From Denitrobaculum tricleocarpae (GTDB lineage: Bacteria; Pseudomonadota; Alphaproteobacteria; Kiloniellales; Kiloniellaceae): a stretch of 36,026 nucleotides of DNA. The DNA is taken from the NCBI RefSeq assembly GCF_007004665.1, contig NZ_ML660072.1, positions 1 through 36,026 on the forward strand. Reading direction: 5' to 3'. The notes under the pieces were generated by a model. The model was not told the DNA's origin and made no database searches. It saw only the letters and a list, made by a program, of their open reading frames with translations. This document shows positions 24,090 to 32,622 of this stretch, in pieces. How positions within the stretch are numbered: position 1 is the stretch's first letter; each line of letters starts with the position of its first letter. The translations under genes and the position numbers were made by a program.

Positions 24090-24572
24090 TTCAGGATTCC
24101 TCTGCTTCGGATCGAAGATGCACAGACGGGCTTTTCATTCTCTGGCGCGCGCGGGCCCGGTGGAGGAGAGTCCCAATAGAGGTGCGCCAGGCATGCGGCT
24201 GATGAAAGAAAAGCCGGCCACGCAGCTGTTCCGCGCTTCACCAGACCCGGGTTCTCGCTGTCGAAGCCGGACCGCGGATCTCTCCTGCGGCCTCCACTGC
24301 TTCTTCCGGCGCTCTCTAAGAGGCCATGTCGCCGCCAGGCCGGAATGCGTCACGCTTGCGAGCGGGTGAGCGCTGATACGCGTTGCAGGATTGAGCGGCG
24401 CTTGGAGGGCTCATGACGTGTACTACGGACGTCATGATTAAGGCGTCCCGTGCCCGGTTTTAACCTGCCTCGCCAACGGTATTTGTGGATGGGGCCGGTC
24501 TCCGATTCAGCGCGCGATCGAGTTTGCCGGCAGGCAAAGGACATCCTGAAGCAGCATCCGGCATGAACCCGT
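24090..24572. other. Intergenic region upstream of small-gene pair
   Basis: No gene is supported. It contains the inverted repeat at 24411-24437 and otherwise unremarkable GC-rich sequence. It must carry the promoter for the two small minus-strand genes. Confidence 0.45.
24411..24437. promoter_or_regulatory. Perfect 9-bp dyad, candidate operator or hairpin
   Basis: TCATGACGT and ACGTCATGA flank a 9-base spacer. It lies 136 bases after the SDR stop and about 320 bases before the small-gene pair. No T-run follows, so an operator is as likely as a terminator. Confidence 0.4.
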
Positions 24573-25364
24573 CTAACCCTTCAAGCCCTCCAGCAGAGCT
24601 TCAATCGCTGTCATCACCTCCCGCGCCTTCGCCTCATCCAGTGCATCGTGATGCGGCGTTCCAAACCCGCCGCGGTCATTATCGAAATACTTTCCTGACG
24701 CCCCGGCAAATTCATCCGACAGGGCCGCGCGGCGGAGGATGTCCGCGCCGATGCCAAGATCACTTCCGGCGATGCCGAAGCCCTCCTGGACCATCTTGCT
24801 GGCGAGGAGCGAACCGGGGTTGACGGCGATGATGGCGGGGCCGTCGGGCAGGCTGGCGGCCAGTTCGCGGGTCCAGATGGTGATGGCGAGTTTGCTCTGG
24901 CTGTAGGCTTCCATCTCACCGAGTTGAACCTCTCCGGCGAGGGCGCGGATGTTCACCGGGGACTGGGCGGCGGAGGAGAGATTGATGACCCGGCCATCGG
25001 CGGGCATCAGCGGCAGCAGGTGCCGGGTCAGGGCGAAGGGGGCGAGGCTATTGACCAGGAAACGAACGTCCAGGCCCTCGGGTGTGACCGGGTTTGGGGT
25101 TTTGTATACGCCCGCGTTGTTGATCAGGACATCGAGGTGCGCGTGCTTTGCGCCGATCGCCTGGGCCAGGGCCTCGACATCGGCCAGGCGCGAGAGGTCG
25201 GCGACATAGGTCTCGCTGTCGCCCCCGGCGGCCTCTGCGGCGCGGGCCAGCTTCTCCGGGTTGCGACCGTGCAGCAGAAGTTTGTGCCCTTCGGCCGCCA
25301 GCAGCTTCGCGGTCTCCAGGCCGATGCCGTCGGTGGCGCCGGTGATCAGGATTGTCTTTGTCAT
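24573..25364 (-). CDS. Short-chain dehydrogenase/reductase
   Basis: This is a 263-aa classical SDR. The NAD(P)-binding motif is TGATDGIG (8-15), with NNAG at 82-85, the catalytic Ser in INLSSAAQ (130-131) and YxxxK at Tyr154-Lys158 (YSQSK). The Arg after beta-strand 2 (LLHGRNPEKL) suggests NADP. It resembles retinol-dehydrogenase-like SDRs. It is the last gene of a four-gene minus-strand operon beginning with an enoyl-CoA hydratase. Substrate is unknown. Confidence 0.9.
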   Translation of the reverse strand: MTKTILITGATDGIGLETAKLLAAEGHKLLLHGRNPEKLARAAEAAGGDSETYVADLSRLADVEALAQAIGAKHAHLDVLINNAGVYKTPNPVTPEGLDVRFLVNSLAPFALTRHLLPLMPADGRVINLSSAAQSPVNIRALAGEVQLGEMEAYSQSKLAITIWTRELAASLPDGPAIIAVNPGSLLASKMVQEGFGIAGSDLGIGADILRRAALSDEFAGASGKYFDNDRGGFGTPHHDALDEAKAREVMTAIEALLEGLKG

Positions 25365-25444
25365 CTCTCTTGTCCTTTGTCTGCAAAAGCGGACCGAACC
25401 TCTCCGCCGGGCGCCTGGGTACAGTCTCGTCAGAAAATGCCGGG

Positions 25445-26224
25445 TCAGTACCTCACCAGCGTGCGGCTCTCCAGGCTCATGCGGGTGACCTGAAGGGCGG
25501 GATTCTCGACCCGGTCCAGGGCGCTGTGGGCGATGGAGGACAGCCCGCGATTGTCGTAGATGTTAAAGCAAGCGACCTCATCGGGGGTCATTTTCGACTG
25601 ATAGATCCAGTCATGGCTGTCGTTCGCAACCAGGCCCATGATCTGACCGATGCGGTCGGGGTAAATCAGTCCGATCTCCACCCAGTCCCGGGGCTTCACC
25701 GAGGCCGGCCGGACGAAACCCAGTGGCGCGGTGTTGATCGCATTTCCGACCGGCCGCCAGATGTTGATGAAGCCGAAGTGACCGGCTTCCCATTCCATCG
25801 CTTGCTCCTTGCCGATCAGATCCCGGAGGCGCTGGTGCGCCCCGGCGGGGCTGTAATCGCTGTGGACGTTCCGCGCAGGTTTGCGGGCCGAGTCAGGATC
25901 GTCGATGCGCAGGGTGTGATCGAAGACGATGACCTCCCTTGCGCCGACCTGCCGTTCAAGGAGCACGCGCAGTTCCCGGTCATAGACCTCCCGCCAGCTT
26001 TCGTCCGCGCCGAAATCCCGGACCTGCGAGGGATAGCTGAGGATGGCCAGGCTGTCCTCGGAAAAGCTTGCGGAGACATCGCCGCCGCGCAGGTCGGAGA
26101 GACGCACCTGCGTTGGCGCCAGCGCCGGCGAAATCAGCCTGCCGTGCTCGCCGCCCGCGTCGATCTGGAAAGCCTGCGGCCCGTCGCTTCTGACGTGATA
26201 GTTCACAATGGCGGTCGTTTGCAT
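25445..26224 (-). CDS. CmcJ/NvfI-family oxidoreductase
   Basis: This 259-aa protein belongs to the family containing CmcJ (cephamycin 7-alpha-methoxylation) and the fungal oxygenase NvfI. Diagnostic stretches are VIVFDHTLRIDD, NVHSDYSPAGAHQRL, GHFGFINIWRPVG, DWVEIGLIYPDR and MTPDEVACFNIYDN. The His-x-Asp in VHSDYS and a later His (IAHSALD) are plausible Fe(II) ligands, as in 2-oxoglutarate oxygenases. It lies between the SDR and DUF1330 genes. A hydroxylation or desaturation step on a carboxylic or CoA-linked substrate is possible. Confidence 0.8.
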   Translation of the reverse strand: MQTTAIVNYHVRSDGPQAFQIDAGGEHGRLISPALAPTQVRLSDLRGGDVSASFSEDSLAILSYPSQVRDFGADESWREVYDRELRVLLERQVGAREVIVFDHTLRIDDPDSARKPARNVHSDYSPAGAHQRLRDLIGKEQAMEWEAGHFGFINIWRPVGNAINTAPLGFVRPASVKPRDWVEIGLIYPDRIGQIMGLVANDSHDWIYQSKMTPDEVACFNIYDNRGLSSIAHSALDRVENPALQVTRMSLESRTLVRY

Positions 26225-26294
26225 CGGGGCATCCTTGCGAAGATTGAGGTTTGCTGCCGGGCCGGTTTCGAACAGGACCGGCAGCGCTGTCTGC

Positions 26295-26600
26295 TTATGG
26301 GGCGAGGTCGTCTTTACCTTCGACCAGGAAGTGCTGGCTGTTCGAGCCGGCGGTGCGGGCCTCCAGGTGCGGCAGGTATTCAGGGTCGGACATGAAGGCC
26401 TTTGCCGCTTCGGCGGAGGGCCACTGGATCACGATCCGCAGGGCGGCCTCGCTGGCCTCGCCTTCGAGCTGTTCATGGCTTGCGGTGCGCGCCAGGTACT
26501 GGCCGCCGTGCTTGGCCACGAGCCGGTTTGCCGGACCGATGTATCCGGGCACCCAGTCATCGCGGGTGGGGGTAACGGCCAGAACGGAATAGTAGGTCAT
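26295..26600 (-). CDS. DUF1330 family protein
   Basis: This 101-aa protein has the ferredoxin-like alpha/beta barrel sequence of DUF1330 (HGGQYLARTASHEQLEG, then RIVIQWPSAEAAKAFMSDPEY). Such proteins are often small stand-alone dimers in catabolic operons and may be isomerases, lyases or ligand binders. It lies 70 bases upstream of the CmcJ-like gene in the same orientation. Confidence 0.85.
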   Translation of the reverse strand: MTYYSVLAVTPTRDDWVPGYIGPANRLVAKHGGQYLARTASHEQLEGEASEAALRIVIQWPSAEAAKAFMSDPEYLPHLEARTAGSNSQHFLVEGKDDLAP

Positions 26601-26711
26601 CGGGTTTTCCTTTTATTTGGAATGAGGGGAAGGGCAGCGCCAGTCGGGTGGCGCTGCGGGCTGTCCCCCTGTCATTTCTGCGCGCGTTCGAAAGGTCCGG
26701 GCGGTGCCCGG

Positions 26712-27557
26712 TTACGTCACGTCCTGAATGGAGATCACCAGGTCGTTCCAGGCCCGCTGGTTATCCATGTCGAACTGCGCCCCGTTGTCATCCGCGTATT
26801 GGAAACGCTTTTGCGCCGGTGTTTTGCTCATGGCCTGATAGAGCCAGTAGGCCTCTTCCTTCAGGGCGTCGGCGATGGGCAGGTCGATCGAGGCATAGAC
26901 AGTCTCCTTGCAGGCCTGGATCGAATCCGCCGGGAATCGGGCGATGCGTTCGGCGAGCGCGGCCACATGCGCCGCGATCCTGTCGGCGTCGAGCGCCTTG
27001 TTGATCGTGCCGTAGGCTTCGGCCTGGTCCGCGTCGAAATCCTCCGCGCTCAGAATGATCTCCAACGCGCGGCCCAGCCCGATTTGTCTGGCCATGCGCG
27101 AGGCGCCGCCGCCGCAGGGCAGAATCCCCATGCCGACTTCCATCTGCATGAAGCGCGCCTTGCCGCGGGCGGCGAACCGCATATCGCAGGCCAGGGCGAA
27201 TTCATGGCCGCCGCCTCGGGCGAAGCCTTCGATCTGGGCGATGGTCGCCTGCGGCAGCCGGCTGACCCGCTCGAGGGTCGTCTGCAGGTCGAGCAGTTCT
27301 ACCCGATCTCGTGAAACCGCGGTGGTCGACATGTCTTTCAGGAAATTGGTGTCCGCGTGCGCTACGAAGATTTCCGGATGGGCGGATTTGAAGACGACGA
27401 CCTTGATGTCGCGGTCCGGCTCCAGGCGGTCAGCCAGTTTGTTGAGGTCCGCCAGCATGGGCAGGCCCTGAATATTGACGGGGGGATAATCGAAGGTCAC
27501 CCAGGCGATCGCGTTTTCGATCGATAGCGTGAAGGTGGCGAAGCTGTCGTCAGCCAT
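26712..27557 (-). CDS. Enoyl-CoA hydratase/isomerase family protein
   Basis: This is a 281-aa crotonase-fold protein. Oxyanion-hole segments are HPEIFVAHADTNFL and GFARGGGHEFALACDMRFA, and the region of the catalytic acid is MQMEVGMGILPCGGG. The ATG at 27557 has AGAGGAG about 9 bases upstream, so the longer open frame reaching into the LysR gene on the other strand is rejected. It is the first gene of the operon, divergent from LysR 2. Hydration or isomerisation of an acyl-CoA is expected. The GGGH motif departs from the usual GGGxE and may alter chemistry. Confidence 0.88.
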   Translation of the reverse strand: MADDSFATFTLSIENAIAWVTFDYPPVNIQGLPMLADLNKLADRLEPDRDIKVVVFKSAHPEIFVAHADTNFLKDMSTTAVSRDRVELLDLQTTLERVSRLPQATIAQIEGFARGGGHEFALACDMRFAARGKARFMQMEVGMGILPCGGGASRMARQIGLGRALEIILSAEDFDADQAEAYGTINKALDADRIAAHVAALAERIARFPADSIQACKETVYASIDLPIADALKEEAYWLYQAMSKTPAQKRFQYADDNGAQFDMDNQRAWNDLVISIQDVT

Positions 27558-27627
27558 GAAATGTGCTCCTCTCTGTGATTGAAGCTTAAGATATTTTATT
27601 GATTTCGAAATTAAACTGGCAATATTT

Positions 27628-27640
27628 GAATTGATAATTC
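27628..27640. promoter_or_regulatory. Candidate LysR site in divergent promoter
   Basis: GAATT-GAT-AATTC is a perfect dyad in the AT-rich 100-base gap between the hydratase gene and LysR 2, 18 bases before the LysR ATG. Autoregulatory LysR sites often lie here. Confidence 0.4.
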
Positions 27641-27657
27641 GCATTTTGGATAAAATA

Positions 27658-28584
27658 ATGAATCTCGAAAGCGTACGCCTCTTTGTCCTGGCTGCCGAAA
27701 GGCTGAACATCAGCGAAGCAGGCCGCAGGCTGGGACTGGCGCCCGCCGTCGCCAGCACGCGCCTGGCAAAGCTCGAGAAAAGCCTCGGGGCGGACCTGCT
27801 GCACCGCTCGACCCGCAAGGTCAGTCTCTCGACGGAAGGGGCCGAATTTCTGCCTTTCGCCCGGGAACTGTTGGCGCAGGAAAAGGCCGCGCGGACCGCT
27901 CTGGGTTTGGAAACACCTGAGGCCAGCGGAACCTTGCGCTTTACGGCGCCGAGCAGTTTCACGCAGATGTACATCGCGCCGCTGCTGAAGGGCTTCATGG
28001 CGGCGCACCCGAAGATCAGGCTGGACCTGCAACTCTCCGACAACATGTACGGCCTGATCGACGGCAGCTTCGATCTGGCGCTGCGCAACGCGGCGCTGGC
28101 GGATTCGAGCCTCAAGGCCCGGAAACTGGCGGACGACATCCGGATCCTCTGTGCCTCGCCCGCATACCTCGAGCGTCATGGAGTGCCGCGCGATCCGGGA
28201 GAGCTGCACCGTCACCAGCTGATCGGGTTCCGGAACCAGACTGCGCGCCGCCTCAAGGCGGCCGACGGTCGGACCGGCCTCTTCGATCCGCAATCCGCCG
28301 ACTGCCGCCTGGTTCTCAATGACGGCCTGAGCCAGAAAATCGCGACGGTCGAAGGGGCGGGCATTTCCATGAACTCGATCTGGAGCGTTCACAAAGAGCT
28401 CGAGGCCGGCGCGCTTCGGCGGGTGCTGCCGGATTTCGTCCTGGACGATCAAACGGCGCTCTGGCTCGTCTATCCGAAGTCCAACGTGCTGACCGCGAAG
28501 GTGCGTGTCTTCATGGATTTTCTGCTGGAAGAGGTCGGCAAACCGCTCGCGCGGGAACAGGAATTCCTCGGTAACACGAAGTAG
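27658..28584 (+). CDS. LysR-family transcriptional regulator 2
   Basis: This 308-aa LysR protein starts MNLESVRLFVLAAERLNISE and has a helix-turn-helix in ISEAGRRLGLAPAVASTRLA, with LHRSTRKVSLSTEG. The effector domain begins near 90 (GTLRFTAPSSFTQMYIAP) and resembles the CrgA/DhcR-like subgroup. The ATG at 27658 is chosen; the upstream frame extension is only nine codons long. It is divergent from the hydratase operon and probably controls it. Confidence 0.9.
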   Translation: MNLESVRLFVLAAERLNISEAGRRLGLAPAVASTRLAKLEKSLGADLLHRSTRKVSLSTEGAEFLPFARELLAQEKAARTALGLETPEASGTLRFTAPSSFTQMYIAPLLKGFMAAHPKIRLDLQLSDNMYGLIDGSFDLALRNAALADSSLKARKLADDIRILCASPAYLERHGVPRDPGELHRHQLIGFRNQTARRLKAADGRTGLFDPQSADCRLVLNDGLSQKIATVEGAGISMNSIWSVHKELEAGALRRVLPDFVLDDQTALWLVYPKSNVLTAKVRVFMDFLLEEVGKPLAREQEFLGNTK

Positions 28585-28817
28585 TGATGGGGTGGGGGCC
28601 ATGCTCCTGCGCCGGCGGATAAGTTATGCCGTTGCCAAATTCAGCGCTTGTCGAACACTACAAGTTTAAAACAAGATTTTCTAAACCCGTCAGTTTAACT
28701 TCTGTTCACCGCAACCGAATTACAGCGGCCTGAGCGTCATTTTCTTTTCGACTGTGATTATGGTTAATATTCAATTACAATAAAGACTTGAGGGTATGAG
28801 ATAAGGGGGAGAGTACT

Positions 28818-30494
28818 GTGGCACAGATAGCTGATGCGGTTGCGCCCGGAACAGGTCATCACCGCGATCTGGCCGAATTTATACTTCCGGCCATCGTTGC
28901 GGGGACGGGCGGGATGCTGCCGACACTCTCTCGGCTGGCGGCGACCTATGTCGATAATCCCTACACGCCCGAACCGGCCTACGGGATCTACCTGGGGCTG
29001 GCGATCTTTTTCGTGATCGGGGCGATCCTGGCCTTTGCCTTCGGGGAAAAGTCCCTGCGCCAGGCCCTGATCATCGGGATCAGCGCGCCGGCCCTGATCA
29101 ACTCCATCGCCTCGGGCCTCAAGGACGCGGACAACGCGCCCCGCCCTGCGCCGGTCTCGCCGGCGGGAGAGGAGCGGCTGGTCGATCCGGAGACCTTCGC
29201 GCCCATCGAGCGCAGCAGCTGGAATTTCTCCTTCGGCGGCACGGCCTATGCCCAGACGACAGAGACTCCCGGCGCTGAACCCGGTAGAGAAACGGTTGTC
29301 ACGCCGGATATGGTTCCCAGCCCCAGTCTGATACCAAGTCCGAGTATCGTGCCAGGTGCCGCTGTCCGGGAGCTGCCCTCCAGCGTCACGCTCAGGGCCG
29401 TTCCGCTGCCGGGCGCCGACCCGGTGGCACCGATCAGCCGCGAAAGCCTCTACGGCGAGCGCAGGGTGTCGCTCCGGCTGCGCTTTGCCGGCATCACGGA
29501 GAAGAACCCGGTGCCGATCAAGGTGAGCTTTTTCGATGAAGGCGGCTACCGGGTGGGGCAGAGCATGAGCCTGCGGCCCAGCGCCAGCCGGATCGTGACC
29601 CGCAAGGCGCCGGTCAGCGCGCAGGGGCTGTTCTTTGAACTCGACGGCATCAAGAAATCGGTGCGGCTGCCCCAGGGCGGGTTCCAGCAGGCGCGCTTCG
29701 AGGTGACCGGCGCGCTGAAGAAGGGCAACGACCTGACCTGGTCGCTGGGCTACAGCCGTGCCCTGGTCAGGGTCAGCGGGTTCGACGTGACGCCGGGGAA
29801 GGTGGTGCCGGTCAAGCCCATCGCCGAACAGGTGCGCGCGAGCGGCAATACACGGATCTTCGGCATCGACGCCTCGCACTTCCAGAAGTCGATCGACTGG
29901 GCGGATCTGCATCAGGGCAATCTGCGCTTCGCGATCCTGCGCGCGACCTACGGCAGAACGCCGGACCGTCTGATCGAGAGCTACTGGAGCGACTACAGCG
30001 CCTTCGAAAAGAAGGACGATATCGCGCTGGGCTTCTATCACTTTTTCCGCTTCGGCCAGCCGCCGGAAGAACAGGCGGAGAGTTTCCTGGCGGCGCTCCG
30101 GGATAAGAAAACCGCGCGGGCCTTGCCGCCGGCGGTGGGGCTGGCGCGCAACACTTACGATACCGCGATCACCGATGAGAACCAGAAAGACTACTTCGCC
30201 CAGGTGAGCCGGTTCCTCTCAATCCTGGAAGAAAAGACCGGGCGGGAGACAATGCTTTTCATCAATCGGGAGATCATCGAAGAGCTGGATATGCCCGCCG
30301 AGCTGGCCGCCAAGCCGCTCTGGATCAAGGACTTCGAAAACTCGATACCGGCTCTGCCGGAGGGCGCGGAGGGTTACCGCCTGTGGCTGCTGGGCACGGC
30401 GAAGCTGCCGGGCGTCGAATCGGTGGTGGACCTGAACATCTATAACGGATCCGCCGAGAGCTTCGCGGCCTTTACGACCGCGCCGCAGATGTAG
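28818..30494 (+). CDS. Membrane protein with degenerate GH25 (lysozyme-like) domain
   Basis: This is a 558-aa protein. Residues 20-100 have three hydrophobic segments (ILPAIVAGTGGML; YGIYLGLAIFFVIGAILAFA; ALIIGISAPALINSIA). A Pro-rich linker (about 150-180) and a beta-rich domain (195-340) follow, then a GH25-like domain from about 348 (FGIDASHFQKSIDWADLH; FAILRATYG; ALGFYHFFRFG). Asp351 is kept. However, the strand that normally carries the catalytic Asp-x-Glu (LPPVLDIE type) reads LPPAVGLARN (437-446), so the catalytic acids appear lost. Probable role is binding of peptidoglycan or another glycan, not cleavage. The GTG start at 28818 follows a strong GGGGGAG site. Confidence 0.8.
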   Translation: MAQIADAVAPGTGHHRDLAEFILPAIVAGTGGMLPTLSRLAATYVDNPYTPEPAYGIYLGLAIFFVIGAILAFAFGEKSLRQALIIGISAPALINSIASGLKDADNAPRPAPVSPAGEERLVDPETFAPIERSSWNFSFGGTAYAQTTETPGAEPGRETVVTPDMVPSPSLIPSPSIVPGAAVRELPSSVTLRAVPLPGADPVAPISRESLYGERRVSLRLRFAGITEKNPVPIKVSFFDEGGYRVGQSMSLRPSASRIVTRKAPVSAQGLFFELDGIKKSVRLPQGGFQQARFEVTGALKKGNDLTWSLGYSRALVRVSGFDVTPGKVVPVKPIAEQVRASGNTRIFGIDASHFQKSIDWADLHQGNLRFAILRATYGRTPDRLIESYWSDYSAFEKKDDIALGFYHFFRFGQPPEEQAESFLAALRDKKTARALPPAVGLARNTYDTAITDENQKDYFAQVSRFLSILEEKTGRETMLFINREIIEELDMPAELAAKPLWIKDFENSIPALPEGAEGYRLWLLGTAKLPGVESVVDLNIYNGSAESFAAFTTAPQM

Positions 30495-30579
30495 GTTTTG
30501 GCCGACAGACTTCGGGTTCAGGCTCTCAGAGCGGAGCGCCGACTTTAAAACTTCACGCTTCCGTCAAACGGGCTTCATG

Positions 30580-30610
30580 CTGCGGGCGCATCAAGACCGC
30601 TCGCCCGCAG
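30580..30610 (+). terminator. Hairpin between GH25-like and phoD genes
   Basis: CTGCGGGCG pairs perfectly with CGCCCGCAG around a 13-base spacer, 86 bases after the GH25-like gene and 38 bases before the phoD ATG. No T-run follows, so it may be a leader hairpin rather than a terminator. Confidence 0.4.
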
Positions 30611-30647
30611 AGCACTCATCCTGAGACAAACCAGGGAGCGTCGATCC

Positions 30648-32228
30648 ATGAAAAAATCCAAATCCTCCGCGCGCAGCGTCAGCCGCCGTTCGGTGCTGGT
30701 CGGCGGCACCGCCGCCGCCGGTCTTCTGGCCGTCAAGTCTTTCCCGGCACCGGCCATCGCGCAGCTGAACCGGCCGCTCTTCACCCACGGTATCCAAAGC
30801 GGCGATATCTCCGCCGACGGCGGGGTGATCTGGGCGCGTGCCGACCGGCCCTCGCGACTGATGGTCGAGGTCTCCACGACGGAATCCTTCAAGAACGGTC
30901 ATCTGCTGCGCGGTCCCGCGGCGCTGGAGGACAGCGACTTCACCGCCAAGATGACGCTGAAGGACCTGCCTGCCGGCCAGGACGTCTTCTACCGGGCCCA
31001 GTGGCAGGATCTGGATAACGTCAACAGCAGCAGCGAGCCCATGACCGGCCGCCTGCGCACATCGCCCGCCGCCAAGCGCGACATCAGCTTCGTCTGGTCG
31101 GGCGATACCGCCGGGCAGGGCTGGGGCATCAACGAAGACTGGGGCGGCATGCGCGGATACAAGACCATGCAGGACAACAACCCGGACTTCTTTATCCATT
31201 CCGGGGACACGATATACGCGGATAATCCGATCGAGGCGCAGAAGGAACTGCCCGACGGGACCCTGTGGAAGAACCTGGTGACCGAGGAGAAGTCGAAGGT
31301 CGCCGAGACGCTCAATGAATTCCGGGGCAACTACAAATACAATCTGCTCGATGAGAACGTCCGCAACTTCAATGCACAGGTGCCCATGCTGGCCCAGTGG
31401 GACGATCACGAGGTGGTCAACAACTGGTATCCGGGCGAGATGCTGATCTCCGACGACCGCTACAAGGTCAAGAGCGCGTCTTTGCTCTTCGCCCGCGGCG
31501 CGCAGGCTTTTCACGAGTACATGCCGCTGCGCAGCAACCCCTACGAGCCCGAGCGGGTCTACCGCAAGATCAGCTACGGCCCCTCGCTGGATATCTTCTT
31601 CCTGGACCTGCGCAGTTACCGCGGCCCGAACGGCGCCAACAACCAGCCGGAGCCTTCGGCGGAGACCGCCTTCCTCGGCGCGCAGCAGCTGCGCTGGCTG
31701 AAGCGGGAGATGCTGGCCTCCAACGCCACCTGGAAAGTGATCGCCAGCGACATGCCGCTGGGCCTGATCGTCTACGACAACTGGCGGGAGAAGAACACCT
31801 TCGAGAACGGGGCGAACGGCGACGGCCCGGTGCTGGGCCGCGAGCACGACATCGCCGAGCTGCTGCGTTTCATCAAGAACGCCAGGATCGACAACACGGT
31901 CTGGCTGACCGCCGACGTGCACTACACCGCCGCGCACTACTACGACCCGAACAAGGCGCAGTTCCAGGACTTCATGCCTTTCTGGGAATTCGTCTCCGGC
32001 CCGATCCACGCCGGCTCCTTCGGTCCGGGCGAGATGGACAACACCTTCGGCCCGGAAGTGATCTTCACCAAAAACCCGGGCGGCAAACCCAATCTGCCGC
32101 CGAGCGAAAAGCTGCAGTTCTTCGGCCGGGTCGATATCAACGGCGAGAGCGAAGAGATGACCGTCACCCTGAAGGACATCGACGACCAGGACCTCTACAG
32201 CGTTGTGCTCCAGCCCAGGCGCGCCTGA
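30648..32228 (+). CDS. PhoD-like alkaline phosphatase/phosphodiesterase, Tat-exported
   Basis: This 526-aa protein has a twin-arginine signal (VSRRSVLVGGTAAAGLLAV, Arg13-Arg14; cleavage near AIA-Q39). An N-terminal PhoD domain begins FTHGIQSGDISADGGVIWAR. The metallophosphatase core shows WSGDTAGQ, HSGDTIYAD, WDDHEVVNNW and TADVHYTAAHYY, which supply the Asp, Asn and His ligands of the Fe/Ca site. It is expected to release phosphate from phosphodiesters in the periplasm. A GGGAG site lies about 11 bases upstream. No Pho box was noticed. The gene is alone and ends at a strong terminator. Confidence 0.9.
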   Translation: MKKSKSSARSVSRRSVLVGGTAAAGLLAVKSFPAPAIAQLNRPLFTHGIQSGDISADGGVIWARADRPSRLMVEVSTTESFKNGHLLRGPAALEDSDFTAKMTLKDLPAGQDVFYRAQWQDLDNVNSSSEPMTGRLRTSPAAKRDISFVWSGDTAGQGWGINEDWGGMRGYKTMQDNNPDFFIHSGDTIYADNPIEAQKELPDGTLWKNLVTEEKSKVAETLNEFRGNYKYNLLDENVRNFNAQVPMLAQWDDHEVVNNWYPGEMLISDDRYKVKSASLLFARGAQAFHEYMPLRSNPYEPERVYRKISYGPSLDIFFLDLRSYRGPNGANNQPEPSAETAFLGAQQLRWLKREMLASNATWKVIASDMPLGLIVYDNWREKNTFENGANGDGPVLGREHDIAELLRFIKNARIDNTVWLTADVHYTAAHYYDPNKAQFQDFMPFWEFVSGPIHAGSFGPGEMDNTFGPEVIFTKNPGGKPNLPPSEKLQFFGRVDINGESEEMTVTLKDIDDQDLYSVVLQPRRA

Positions 32229-32260
32229 CAGAAACCAACAGTACTCCCTGTAAACTTCCC

Positions 32261-32290
32261 GGAGGGCCCGCTTGGGCCCTCCATTTTTTT
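32261..32290 (+). terminator. Rho-independent terminator after phoD
   Basis: GGAGGGCCC-gctt-GGGCCCTCC is a perfect 9-bp stem with a 4-base loop, followed by A and seven Ts, 32 bases after the PhoD stop. This is the clearest terminator in the window. Confidence 0.95.
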
Positions 32291-32512
32291 GAAGCTGGGA
32301 CGGTGTTAAAGACGCCGCTTGTCCATGCCGTCTGTCGTGTAGCTTTACATTTTTACACGGTCAAGCGCGGCGGGTTTTCGGGCGCTTCAGGCCGACTTAA
32401 GGTAAATCTCTGTCGGAGGTTTTTACAGTTTTAAGACAGTGGCGTGCGAAAGCGTCGCTTTCCTTTACAGACCGCCTTCGCGCTCATCGCTCAGCAGGGT
32501 CAAATTCCCCGA

Positions 32513-32531
32513 AAACCACCATTGGTGGTTT
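32513..32531. promoter_or_regulatory. Palindrome touching sigma-54 promoter
   Basis: AAACCACCA-t-TGGTGGTTT is a perfect dyad that ends one base before the -24 element of the PEP-CTERM gene 2 promoter. It could bind an activator or repressor. No equivalent palindrome sits at the same place beside the gene 1 promoter. Confidence 0.55.
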
Positions 32532-32532
32532 C

Positions 32533-32548
32533 TGGCACGCAACTTGCT
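32533..32548 (+). promoter_or_regulatory. Sigma-54 promoter of PEP-CTERM gene 2
   Basis: TGGCACGCAACTTGCT is an exact -24/-12 sigma-54 promoter. Initiation near 32560 gives a leader of about 60 bases and supports the ATG at 32623 over the longer open frame, whose start (32563) would be at the RNA 5' end. Confidence 0.82.
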
Positions 32549-32622
32549 GATGTGTCGTCGACGTGATCGTACGAAGCGGGGAATCGGTCCGGGGAAGTCT
32601 CAAAACAGAAAATCGGCGGAAA

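Noticed and set aside
26712-28139. Long 475-codon version of the enoyl-CoA hydratase
   Set aside because: The extension is antisense to LysR 2 and ignores the AGAGGAG site and ATG at 27557, where the crotonase fold begins.
30591-32009. 472-codon minus-strand frame opposite phoD
   Set aside because: The plus strand encodes a full PhoD with Tat signal and terminator; the antisense frame is a codon-bias shadow.
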